A stretch of DNA of 64,000 bases from assembly GCF_003268005.1 (NCBI RefSeq), contig NZ_CP014213.1, positions 868,001-932,000 on the forward strand, given 5' to 3'. Origin of the DNA: Methanosphaera sp. BMS (lineage in GTDB: Archaea; Methanobacteriota; Methanobacteria; Methanobacteriales; Methanobacteriaceae). Under the pieces are notes generated by a model that was not told where the DNA came from, searched no databases, and saw nothing but the letters and a program-made list of their open reading frames with translations. Shown piece after piece: positions 18,533 to 26,630 of this stretch; within the stretch, counting starts at the first letter, position 1, and each line of letters begins with the position of its first letter. The position numbers were made by a program, and so were the translations under genes.

Positions 18533-20332
18533 CTATTTGACATAACCGATTGATTCAAACTGATTATACAATGACTTATAATAACCTTCAGCCTTAGTAA
18601 TCAGTTCATCGTGAGTACCCTCTTCAATTATTCTGCCTTCATCCATTACAAGTATTTTATCGGCATTTTTAATCGTGGATAATCTATGTGCAATAACAAA
18701 ACTTGTCCTGTTTTCCATCATTTTATCCATGGCATCCTGGATTAACTTTTCTGTACGTGTATCCACACTGCTTGTAGCCTCATCCAATATTAAAATCTTC
18801 TTGTCAGATAGGATTATACGGGCTATGGCTAAAAGCTGTTTCTGGCCAACAGATATGTTATCGCTGTCTTCATTCAATACCGTGTTATAATTATCCGGCA
18901 ACTGCATTATGAAGTTATCCGCATAAGCTATCCTTGAAGCATTGATAACCTCCTCATCACTAGCATCCAAGTTTCCATAACGGATATTTTCCATAATCGT
19001 GTCACTAAACAGCCACGTATCCTGAAGCAACATTGCAACCATGGATCTTAGGCTGTTCTTATCATATTCATTGATGTCAACGCCGTCAATTCTTATAACT
19101 CCGGAGTCAAGATCATAAAAATGCATCAGAAGCTTGACTATAGTGGACTTACCCGCCCCTGTATGTCCAACGATTGCTATCTTCTGACCCTTGTCTGCCC
19201 TGAAGGATAAGTCATTGATAACTTTCTTATCCGAATAGGAAAAGCTGACGTTTTCAAATGATATATCACTTTTGATATCCGTTATTTTCTTAGTGGAAGG
19301 ATTTTCTTCATTATCCAGCTTCAAAAATTCAAATATTCTCTCGCAGGCAGCCAGTGCCGTTTGAACTATGTTCATTACACGGGTAATCTGTTGAATAGGT
19401 TGGGTGAAGTTCTGGATATACTGGAAAAATGCCATTATGTCCCCGACTACTATAACTCCTTCCAGTACGAATATAGCACCTACTACAGCTATTGCAATAT
19501 AGGATAGGTTGGATATGAAGTTCATTATCGGACCCATCAGGCTTGAGAAAAACTGTGACTTCCACTCATAGACATACCACTTATCATTATCGTCCTTAAA
19601 ACTGTCAAAGGAACGTTTTTCATGGTTATATGCCCTTATTATATCCTGGCCTCCAAATGTTTCCTCGATGTGCGTATTGACATTTCCCTTATATTTCAAT
19701 TGTAGTTTGTAATAGTCCTGTGAACGTTTGACTACCTGTGTTATTATTATAAATGATATAGGTAGCAGTACCAGTGTTATCAAGGTCATCCATATATTGA
19801 TGCTTAGCATCATGATAAATACGCCGATTAATGTTATGATAGCGGTCATAAACTGCAGGAATGTTGACGTGATTCCCGTTTGAAGGGAGTCCACATCATT
19901 TGTAATTCTTGACAGGATATCACCCCTCTTATGAGCATCTATGCTATCCATGGACAGTTGATTTAACTTTTCAATCAAACGCTTTCTTAAGTTATAGCTG
20001 ATTTGTGTGGATATCTGTGTTAGGAAGTAACTTTGCAGATATGTAAACAGTGCACTTAATAGATAAAGTATGACTGCCAGCGTTAATAAAAAGTACAATG
20101 TGTTAACGTCAATTGTACCGGAACCGTTTGATAAGAGTACAATTCCATCATATATTATGGTTGTTGCCTTACCAATCAACAATGGACCGATGACAGTGAA
20201 GGATGTTCCCAATAGTGCACATATGAATGTCAATAATAATTTTAACTTGAAATCCATCATCAATGACAATAGTTGTTTTAATGACTTTTTGAAATCATTT
20301 GGTTTTGTAACGTCACGTCTATCACGTCTCAT
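18533..20332 (-). CDS. ABC exporter half-transporter, subunit with degenerate signature motif
   Basis: The protein is 599 aa with six membrane segments (about 25-330) fused to an ATPase domain. Walker A is GHTGAGKS, Walker B ILILDEATSSVD keeps the catalytic Glu, and the H-loop is AHRLSTI. The signature is ISVGQ rather than LSGGQ. It overlaps the upstream partner by 4 bases (ATGA), so the two form a heterodimeric exporter of the TM287/288 or BmrCD type, where one ATP site is non-catalytic. Likely cargo is a lipid or hydrophobic drug; the substrate is not visible from sequence. Confidence 0.92.
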   Translation of the reverse strand: MRRDRRDVTKPNDFKKSLKQLLSLMMDFKLKLLLTFICALLGTSFTVIGPLLIGKATTIIYDGIVLLSNGSGTIDVNTLYFLLTLAVILYLLSALFTYLQSYFLTQISTQISYNLRKRLIEKLNQLSMDSIDAHKRGDILSRITNDVDSLQTGITSTFLQFMTAIITLIGVFIMMLSINIWMTLITLVLLPISFIIITQVVKRSQDYYKLQLKYKGNVNTHIEETFGGQDIIRAYNHEKRSFDSFKDDNDKWYVYEWKSQFFSSLMGPIMNFISNLSYIAIAVVGAIFVLEGVIVVGDIMAFFQYIQNFTQPIQQITRVMNIVQTALAACERIFEFLKLDNEENPSTKKITDIKSDISFENVSFSYSDKKVINDLSFRADKGQKIAIVGHTGAGKSTIVKLLMHFYDLDSGVIRIDGVDINEYDKNSLRSMVAMLLQDTWLFSDTIMENIRYGNLDASDEEVINASRIAYADNFIMQLPDNYNTVLNEDSDNISVGQKQLLAIARIILSDKKILILDEATSSVDTRTEKLIQDAMDKMMENRTSFVIAHRLSTIKNADKILVMDEGRIIEEGTHDELITKAEGYYKSLYNQFESIGYVK

Positions 20333-22041
20333 AATGAATCACCAATATTATCTAATTGTGAGGATATTATTTCCTGATAAATTTCACATCTGTTTTTCAA
20401 TTCATCATGTTTTCCCTTATCGACTATCCGGCCATCATTCAATACGATAATTTCATCGGCATCTATTATGCTGCTGATTCTCTGTGATACAATAAGTACT
20501 GATGAGTCACCAGTAATCTTTTTTAGGTTATCGTATATTTTCTTTTCGGTTTTAACGTCCAATGCTGAAAAGCAATCGTCAAACAGATAAAAACTATGTT
20601 TATTTACTATGCTTCTTGCTATGGATAGCCTTTGCTTTTGTCCTCCTGAGAAATTTGATGCCTGCTGGGCTACGGTCATATCCAAACTGTCGATGAAGTC
20701 ATCCGCAGAGGATAATTCTATGGCCTTTAACATGTCCTCATCACTGGCATCATTATTTCCAACCATGAGGTTGCTTCTAACTGTACCTGAGAATAGGACG
20801 GCACTTTGAGGTGTTAATGCTATTTTTTTTCTAAGTGCGATTAAATCCCAATTCTTTATGTTGACATCATTCAATAGGATTTCTCCACCAGATACATCCT
20901 GAAGACGTGGAATAAGGTTTAGAATAGTGGATTTTCCACTTCCGGTACCACCGATGATGGCTGTAAGTTTGCCCGGATGTAACTTGAAGTTAATATCAGA
21001 CAGTGTCTCCTTTTGGGCATTAGGATAAGTGTAGGATACGTTTTTAAATTCCAAGATGTCTTTTGATTCTTCGGATATGTATTTTCCTGTGGTAATGGAT
21101 ACTTCTTCGACCAATACATCCTCTACCCGATTTGCTGATACCAGAAATCTTGGAAGCATTACGATAAATCCTCCAATCATTATAAATGAGGATATCATCT
21201 GTGTTGAATACTGGATGAATGCTATTATATCCCCTGTCAGTAGTGTTCCATTTAATGCCTCAAATGATCCGAAGTATAATATTATGACAATCATCAAATT
21301 AAGAATCAGATTCATTGATGGAATCAATATGAATATGCGTCTAAATACACGTAGATTGACATCCAAGTACTGCTGGTTATACTCATCAAATCGTTTATTT
21401 TCATAGTCCTGTCGTACAAATGCCTTGATTACCGGTATACCCCATAGTATTTCACGTGAAACTCTGTTTATTTGATCTACAATTTCCTGTGATTTTTTGA
21501 AGTATGGTGTTACATTTGTAATTACTATAATCAGCAGTGATGCTACGCTTATAAATGCAACCAGTATTATCCAGGATAAGTCTGATGCCAAACTAAACAC
21601 CCTGATAATACTACCTACTGCCAATATTGGTGCAAAGAGCAATGTTCTGAACATTATTCCAAGGACGTGCTGTATTTGGTTGATATCATTTGTTGAACGT
21701 GTGATAAGTGATGCCTTGGAAAAATCGTTCAATTCATGGTTGGAAAAGGACAGTATCTTTTCAAATATTTTTTCCCTTAAATCCCTGGCATATCCGGATG
21801 AGATTATGCTTGAAAGATAGGATACTATTATCGTTGCAATTACTGAAATTGTAAGCATAATCATCATATTAATTCCGGTGGCTGTAATGATATTAAAATC
21901 CGTATTTCTTATACCGATATTTACAATATCCGCCGTATAGGAAGGTAATGTCAAATCACAGTAAACCTCTATTATAAGAAAAATCATCATCAGTATAATC
22001 ATGTGAATCTTGTTTTTCATTACCCGAAATATGTTTTTCAT
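20329..22041 (-). CDS. ABC exporter half-transporter, subunit with degenerate Walker B
   Basis: The protein is 570 aa with an N-terminal six-helix membrane domain and a C-terminal ATPase domain. Walker A is GGTGSGKS, the signature NFSGGQKQRLSIAR is canonical, but Walker B reads FYLFDDCFSALD, with Asp where the catalytic Glu is expected. The switch region is SQRISSI, with Gln for the usual His. In the heterodimer its ATP-binding face would pair with the ISVGQ signature of the partner, giving one degenerate site, while the other pairing is fully canonical. First gene of a two-gene operon. Confidence 0.92.
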   Translation of the reverse strand: MKNIFRVMKNKIHMIILMMIFLIIEVYCDLTLPSYTADIVNIGIRNTDFNIITATGINMMIMLTISVIATIIVSYLSSIISSGYARDLREKIFEKILSFSNHELNDFSKASLITRSTNDINQIQHVLGIMFRTLLFAPILAVGSIIRVFSLASDLSWIILVAFISVASLLIIVITNVTPYFKKSQEIVDQINRVSREILWGIPVIKAFVRQDYENKRFDEYNQQYLDVNLRVFRRIFILIPSMNLILNLMIVIILYFGSFEALNGTLLTGDIIAFIQYSTQMISSFIMIGGFIVMLPRFLVSANRVEDVLVEEVSITTGKYISEESKDILEFKNVSYTYPNAQKETLSDINFKLHPGKLTAIIGGTGSGKSTILNLIPRLQDVSGGEILLNDVNIKNWDLIALRKKIALTPQSAVLFSGTVRSNLMVGNNDASDEDMLKAIELSSADDFIDSLDMTVAQQASNFSGGQKQRLSIARSIVNKHSFYLFDDCFSALDVKTEKKIYDNLKKITGDSSVLIVSQRISSIIDADEIIVLNDGRIVDKGKHDELKNRCEIYQEIISSQLDNIGDSL

Positions 22042-22165
22042 CTTATCACCAGGATTTTTTTTAACGATTATGTATTTTTAAAGACAAATGGTATACTGTC
22101 TTATTATGTTGTTGTTAATTAAAATTTTTGAAAAATGAATTATAAAAAAAACTTGTTAAAAAGGA

Positions 22166-22417
22166 TTATTCTAATAATTCTTTAAGATCATTTATATTAT
22201 CTTGAACATCTTTAAAATTAAAGTCATCCATGTTGTCGGTTAATAAATCTATCTTATCAATAATAATATTTTCAAAAGAATTGCCCTCAAAGACTGTTAA
22301 ATTAATCAATTCCTTAAAATATTCATATAGAATAGAATTATCAAAAAATGTATTTAATTCTTCATCCAAATCAGCTTCCAGCTGATTGATTAAAATTAAT
22401 AATTCTTCTTTATTCAT
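22166..22417 (-). CDS. Small acidic hypothetical protein, 83 aa
   Basis: A short helical protein, MNKEELLILINQLEADLDEEL onward (given in part), very rich in Asp, Glu, Leu and Asn and without cysteine or membrane segment. No convincing ribosome site precedes the ATG, so it may be leaderless. It lies upstream of the exporter operon in the same direction, but a 124-bp gap argues against one unit. The function is unknown. Confidence 0.5.
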   Translation of the reverse strand: MNKEELLILINQLEADLDEELNTFFDNSILYEYFKELINLTVFEGNSFENIIIDKIDLLTDNMDDFNFKDVQDNINDLKELLE

Positions 22418-22929
22418 GATTAAGTATATTTACTATGATATATATTAATCTTTGTCTTTTGATGATGATTTTTTTGAAAGGGATGCTTGAATCATTTTTA
22501 AAAATTACAATTTTTTTTCTCATAACGAGTATTTATGTAAAAAGTGTTTCAAGATGGAGATGATAATCAGAAATGTGATTTACTGATTCAAACATATTGT
22601 AAAATATAATTATTATCCGATTTATTGAAGCATTTTTATTTATGTGATTAATTCATTAATCAAGGATGCTATAAATTTTTATTCTATTATATAATACATG
22701 ACAATTAAAAATTCATTAGCCCGATGGAATTTTGGATGTTTAAACATCATTATGAAGTATAAAATATTAGGTATAATTATATATAATTAAAGTAAATTAT
22801 ATATTAATATAAGATTTTTTTAATTAAAATAGGGTAACATATATAATATTATAATTCTATAGAAATATATAGATAAACCAAAAAAATAATATATGTTGAA
22901 GAATTGTAGTATTCATTGGAGGTTGTATT
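22418..22929. other. 512-bp intergenic region
   Basis: A divergent promoter region that is more than 75 percent A+T. No open frame, tRNA, repeat array or riboswitch was recognised. A strong ribosome site (GGAGGTTG) near 22918 belongs to the next gene. Confidence 0.4.
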
Positions 22930-23238
22930 ATGAGTCCCGAACCATCATTTACCCAATTGCTTCGTGAAGAAGGATTTATAAAAGGCAGTAATGCAGTTAG
23001 TTCAGATAACCAAGAAGATATAGAAAAAGCAGTAGATAATAAAGTAGATGACGTTACTAAAGAGGTTGAAAATACCGTGAAAGAGGAAAAAGCAAAAGTA
23101 GAAAAAGAAACTAAAACCGAAGTTTCCAACTCCCTTAAAGCTACCCAACCACAAAGTTCAGGTTTTCCAATCATTCCCGTAATAGTAGTCATCCTTGTTA
23201 TTTTAATTATAATACTAATAGTAAGTGGTATGCATTAA
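22930..23238 (+). CDS. Small tail-anchored membrane protein, 102 aa
   Basis: GGAGGTTG precedes ATG 22930. The product has a polar N-terminus (MSPEPSFTQLLREEGFIKG), a charged coiled-coil-like middle rich in Lys, Glu and Val (about 30-70), a Pro/Gln linker, and a very hydrophobic C-terminal segment (about 78-99) ending in SGMH. It is therefore a C-tail-anchored cytoplasmic protein. No family is recognised; methanogens of this order have many small proteins with a zinc-ribbon or acidic head and such a tail. Confidence 0.7.
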   Translation: MSPEPSFTQLLREEGFIKGSNAVSSDNQEDIEKAVDNKVDDVTKEVENTVKEEKAKVEKETKTEVSNSLKATQPQSSGFPIIPVIVVILVILIIILIVSGMH

Positions 23239-23583
23239 ATTGATATTTTTATCAGTTTAATACATTTTTTTTAAAACAAACTTTTTTTTTAAATTATATT
23301 TTTTAGAACAATTAATTCTACCCCGTTTCAATACGATTTGTAATAATAACTATTTTTCAATTAAGACAATTCCAAAAGACCATGATTGTATAATATTTAA
23401 TCAAAACATAGTTGAGATAATTTTTATAATAATAAAAAATAAACGCCACATAATACAATAAATACTCTTTTTACAGAAATTTATACTTTATTTATTCAAA
23501 AAAAGGATATTTAATAATCAATAATAAAAAAAATTAATATAAACACTTAAATTAAAAAATACTTGATTAAAATGAGTTGAAAA
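23239..23583. other. 345-bp intergenic region before the tRNA
   Basis: AT-rich sequence with T-runs just after the membrane protein gene (23263-23270 and 23282-23290) that may terminate it. Otherwise nothing recognised. Confidence 0.4.
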
Positions 23584-23658
23584 TGCTCCGACCGGGATTC
23601 GAACCCGAGTCTTCGGCTCGAAAGGCCGAAATGATTGGCCGGACTACACTATCGGAGC
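23584..23658 (-). tRNA. tRNA-Glu (anticodon UUC)
   Basis: Read on the minus strand, GCTCCGA (23658-23652) pairs with TCGGAGC (23591-23585), followed by discriminator A at 23584. The anticodon arm TCGGC-CTTTCGA-GCCGA gives anticodon TTC for glutamate. The T arm contains GGTTCGAATCC. The gene does not encode the 3' CCA. No intron is seen. The sequence closely follows the usual methanobacterial tRNA-Glu. Confidence 0.96.
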
Positions 23659-23916
23659 AATAAAGATACTATATTTTCATAGTACATATTACAGTATGTA
23701 ACTAATATTATTTATAATTTATGATAAAAAGCCAATTTAAGCAGCCAACTATTAAAAATTAATTATCCAATTATAAAGTATGTTTTATTAGACATTTGAC
23801 AAAAAGGAATATTGAACTCCGACAATATAAAAATCATAAAATAACATAAAATACTATATAAATCAAAAAATATACCTATAATTATATAAAATCTTCTATA
23901 TAAACTGGTGATAATA

Positions 23917-24258
23917 ATGATATATGACATGAATGAATTAGACATAAGGGATAATTTGAACTTTATTATTAGATATTGTGATTTTTACATGGATTACTGT
24001 CACGATGAAAATCTATCAATAGACGGTGATCTTGCAGGTGAAATACTAGATTCAATATATATAATAGAACACTTATCACAGAAAGACGCTATTGACGAAG
24101 ACGAGATAAAAAGTCTTTATGAGTCAATAGATGAAATCTATGAAAATCTAATTTCAATAAATGACATAACATTATTTAACAATATCCACTTGGTATTTAC
24201 ACATATAATCAATAAAACAAAAGATAAACTAAAACAGAGATGTATGTCAATTGAATGA
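23917..24258 (+). CDS. Hypothetical acidic helical protein, 113 aa
   Basis: The start at 23917 is set by GGTGAT four bases upstream; a longer reading from GTG 23908 would begin inside that site. The product is entirely helical and acidic in its first 85 residues (MIYDMNELDIRDNL and on), with a basic end (KDKLKQR). There is no membrane segment. It lies between tRNA-Glu and the FMN riboswitch and is not obviously linked to either. No family is recognised. Confidence 0.65.
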   Translation: MIYDMNELDIRDNLNFIIRYCDFYMDYCHDENLSIDGDLAGEILDSIYIIEHLSQKDAIDEDEIKSLYESIDEIYENLISINDITLFNNIHLVFTHIINKTKDKLKQRCMSIE

Positions 24259-24310
24259 AAACATATGTAAATGTTTAATAGTCAAAACATACAAACATTA
24301 TTAATAGTAA

Positions 24311-24427
24311 TGTTCTCAGGGCGAGGTGCAATTCCTCACCGGTGGTGAAAAAAAGTCCACGAACATGATGAATGTAGATTTGGTGAAAATCCAAAACCGA
24401 CGGTTAAAGTCCGGATGGAAGAGAATA
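24311..24427 (+). promoter_or_regulatory. FMN riboswitch (RFN element)
   Basis: The leader of ribB carries the conserved RFN blocks in order: CAGGGCGAGGTGCAATTCC, TCACCGGTGG, GTCCACGA, GATTTGGTGAAAATCCAAAA, CCGACGGTTAAAGTC and CCGGATGGAAGAG. The closing helix P1 is TGTTCTC (24311-24317) with GAGAATA (24421-24427). These match the bacterial FMN aptamer base for base at most invariant positions. A T6 tract at 24439-24444 lies just after P1 and could serve as an archaeal termination site in the expression platform. FMN would then reduce ribB expression; the mechanism is inferred. Confidence 0.95.
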
Positions 24428-24487
24428 TTGATTAAATCTTTTTTATGCCCTGGTTCATATATATTAAACTATAGGTTGGATACTATA

Positions 24488-25126
24488 ATGAATCATGAAG
24501 AAATGTTAAACGGAACTTACAAAGAAAGAGTAGAAACGGCCATCGAAGCTTTACAGAACAATAACGGTGTGATTGTAACGGATGACGAGTCACGTGAAAA
24601 TGAAGGAGACATATTCTTCTCAGCACAAACCGTTACAGAAGAACAAATGGCAATACTTATAAGAGAATGCAGCGGTATAGTATGTCTTTGCATGAAAGAA
24701 GAAAAGGCAGATGAACTGGAACTACCTTTAATGGTCGAAGACAATACGAGTACATATGGTACGGCTTTTACAATTACAATTGAGGCAGCAGAAGGAGTAA
24801 CTACAGGTGTATCAGCAGCAGATAGAGTTACAACAGTCAGAGCGGCATCACGTGATGGTGCTAAAGCCGAAGATTTGAATCATCCTGGTCATGTATTCCC
24901 TCTACGTGCCAAAAATGGCGGAGTACTTGAAAGAGATGGACATACGGAAGCAAATGTTGACCTTATGCAAATGGCGGGCCTTAAACCAATGGGAGTATTA
25001 TGTGAAATTACCAATCCTGATGGTACAATGGCCAGAATGCCGGAGATTATAGAGTTTTCCAAAAGATATAACATGCCGATTGTTACAATTAACGATATAA
25101 TCAAGTATAAACAGGAAGATATTTAA
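24488..25126 (+). CDS. ribB: 3,4-dihydroxy-2-butanone 4-phosphate synthase
   Basis: The protein is 212 aa, the usual size for the monofunctional enzyme that makes the four-carbon unit of riboflavin from ribulose 5-phosphate. Motifs are [13 protein letters not shown] (acidic metal site, about 31-43), the [11 protein letters not shown] region, [20 protein letters not shown] and [16 protein letters not shown]. Translation begins at 24488, after the riboswitch; the longer open frame upstream is the aptamer read as codons and is not protein. Regulation by FMN is expected. No other riboflavin gene lies nearby. Confidence 0.96.
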   Translation: MNHEEMLNGTYKERVETAIEALQNNNGVIVTDDESRENEGDIFFSAQTVTEEQMAILIRECSGIVCLCMKEEKADELELPLMVEDNTSTYGTAFTITIEAAEGVTTGVSAADRVTTVRAASRDGAKAEDLNHPGHVFPLRAKNGGVLERDGHTEANVDLMQMAGLKPMGVLCEITNPDGTMARMPEIIEFSKRYNMPIVTINDIIKYKQEDI

Positions 25127-25158
25127 TCACCCCCACACTTTTTTAATTATCTTTTTTC

Positions 25159-25563
25159 ATGAGTGTTTTTATGATTGACTGGAATTATGATCTTATACGT
25201 ACTATCAATAATCATTACAATAGAATTCTAAATCCTAGTGTTGATTTGTTTTATTTTATCAGAAACTTTGAAGAAATCTATCGTATGAGCATATCCGATG
25301 AGGTACTGCTACCCGATATTTTTCATGACGTGATGCTGTATACGTTAAATAACGTCAATGCAAGAAATAAGATAATAATATCCGAAGAGGAACAGTTCAT
25401 ACTGGACAATATATTAGAACAGAAACGTGTCATTCAACAGGAAAAAAGACAAAAGGCCTATGAAGAAGGACTGGATGCCTATTATAAATTCATTGTTGAT
25501 GAAGTCATTGAATTTGTTGAATTATATCCGTTTTGGAGTCAGCTGATTATAAGAAAACAATAA
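25159..25563 (+). CDS. Hypothetical protein, 134 aa
   Basis: A soluble protein that starts MSVFMIDWNYDLIRTI; the second ATG at 25171 is an alternative. It is helical throughout, with a basic coiled-coil patch QKRVIQQEKRQKAYEEG near residue 90. It lies 32 bases after ribB on the same strand and could be read through, but it has no visible connection to flavin synthesis. No family is recognised. Confidence 0.6.
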   Translation: MSVFMIDWNYDLIRTINNHYNRILNPSVDLFYFIRNFEEIYRMSISDEVLLPDIFHDVMLYTLNNVNARNKIIISEEEQFILDNILEQKRVIQQEKRQKAYEEGLDAYYKFIVDEVIEFVELYPFWSQLIIRKQ

Positions 25564-25626
25564 GCATATCAAACAGTTAAATCAATTGATATATAGAATA
25601 CTTATTATAAAACCGAAGTGTTAGTT

Positions 25627-26550
25627 ATGAACGAAAAAATAAAATGCACCAAATGTGAATATGAAAATCCAATAAACTTCACATCATGTATCAAATGCAA
25701 CTACAGATTAAAAAATGCACAATACTACACTGAAAACTATAAGGACTTCTATGAACTCTTCAGTCCCCAAAATCAGGAAATACTCAAAAATACTCCACTT
25801 ACCGATACAGCTTACGATACTATAATATACAGCATAATAAATATAGGAGAAGATTATATCCAATTGCTACCCGAGGAAGCATCAATATCCAACCTCTTCA
25901 ACATTACAAAGCCATACGTAAAGATACAATATGACAACTCAAAAAACTTCCCTGCATACCTAAGCTATTATTCATACAACAACATACTAATCAAAAAATC
26001 AACACACGCCTCACTGATTCCAACGGCCATCCTGCATGAATTCACACACCACCTCTTCAACGAGATAATAAAGCAAAGCCTGATGCACATGTTAAATCAT
26101 GAAAAAAACCTATTAATTGAATCATTTGCATGGTACCTGACACTTGAGAACAGATACATTGAACTGGCCGGTGAATTCATGGCACATAAAGTCCAGGAGT
26201 ACTTCCTGCCCGATGACTTTGAAGGATTCACATCCGTAATAAAACTGCTTGAAGACAATCCCAACCTTGATGAAGAAAGAGTCAAGCAAGCGTTATACTT
26301 TGGAAATGCCATAAGCAAGGACATAATATACATACTTAAAAACTTCATAACACCAAAGGCATCAATGTATGGACACGTATATGAAAACCAGGGAATTGAA
26401 TATACGATAGTGGAACTGAGCGTTGAAGAAAAGATAGATAAGATTTATAGATTAATAACCGATGCATTTGCAAAGATAATGGAGGATAAGGTGGAAATGC
26501 AGGCAGTACTTAGCCAAATGAATAAAAACTACATCTACCTGAACTGCTAA
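25627..26550 (+). CDS. Zinc-ribbon protein with a HExxH metalloprotease-like motif
   Basis: The protein is 307 aa. The N-terminus MNEKIKCTKCEYENPINF-x-SCIKCNYRL has two CxxC pairs, a zinc ribbon. After a helical linker, residues 137-141 read HEFTH inside AILHEFTHHLF, the zincin signature with two His ligands and the catalytic Glu. ESFAWYL about 30 residues later offers a third ligand Glu, as in gluzincins. No signal peptide or membrane helix is present, so it would act in the cytoplasm. The start at 25627 is preferred to an upstream TTG. I do not know a named family; proteolytic activity is inferred from the motif. Confidence 0.75.
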   Translation: MNEKIKCTKCEYENPINFTSCIKCNYRLKNAQYYTENYKDFYELFSPQNQEILKNTPLTDTAYDTIIYSIINIGEDYIQLLPEEASISNLFNITKPYVKIQYDNSKNFPAYLSYYSYNNILIKKSTHASLIPTAILHEFTHHLFNEIIKQSLMHMLNHEKNLLIESFAWYLTLENRYIELAGEFMAHKVQEYFLPDDFEGFTSVIKLLEDNPNLDEERVKQALYFGNAISKDIIYILKNFITPKASMYGHVYENQGIEYTIVELSVEEKIDKIYRLITDAFAKIMEDKVEMQAVLSQMNKNYIYLNC

Positions 26551-26630
26551 AATACATCAAAAATAAATTTTCATTAAAAAAAGAGTCCACATAAATTCAA
26601 ATCAGAAAAAATAGGAAATTTAGGGAGAAT

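Noticed and set aside
18376-18558. Hydrophobic 60-aa reading frame on the minus strand
   Set aside because: It overlaps the end of the ABC exporter gene, lacks a ribosome site and its composition fits AT-rich noncoding DNA.
22857-23192. 111-aa frame on the minus strand opposite the tail-anchored protein gene
   Set aside because: It is antisense to a gene with a strong ribosome site and clear membrane anchor, and has Ser/Thr-rich mirror composition.
24326-24487. Coding sequence upstream of ribB start
   Set aside because: The frame is open only because it reads through the FMN aptamer; RibB proteins start near the ATG at 24488.
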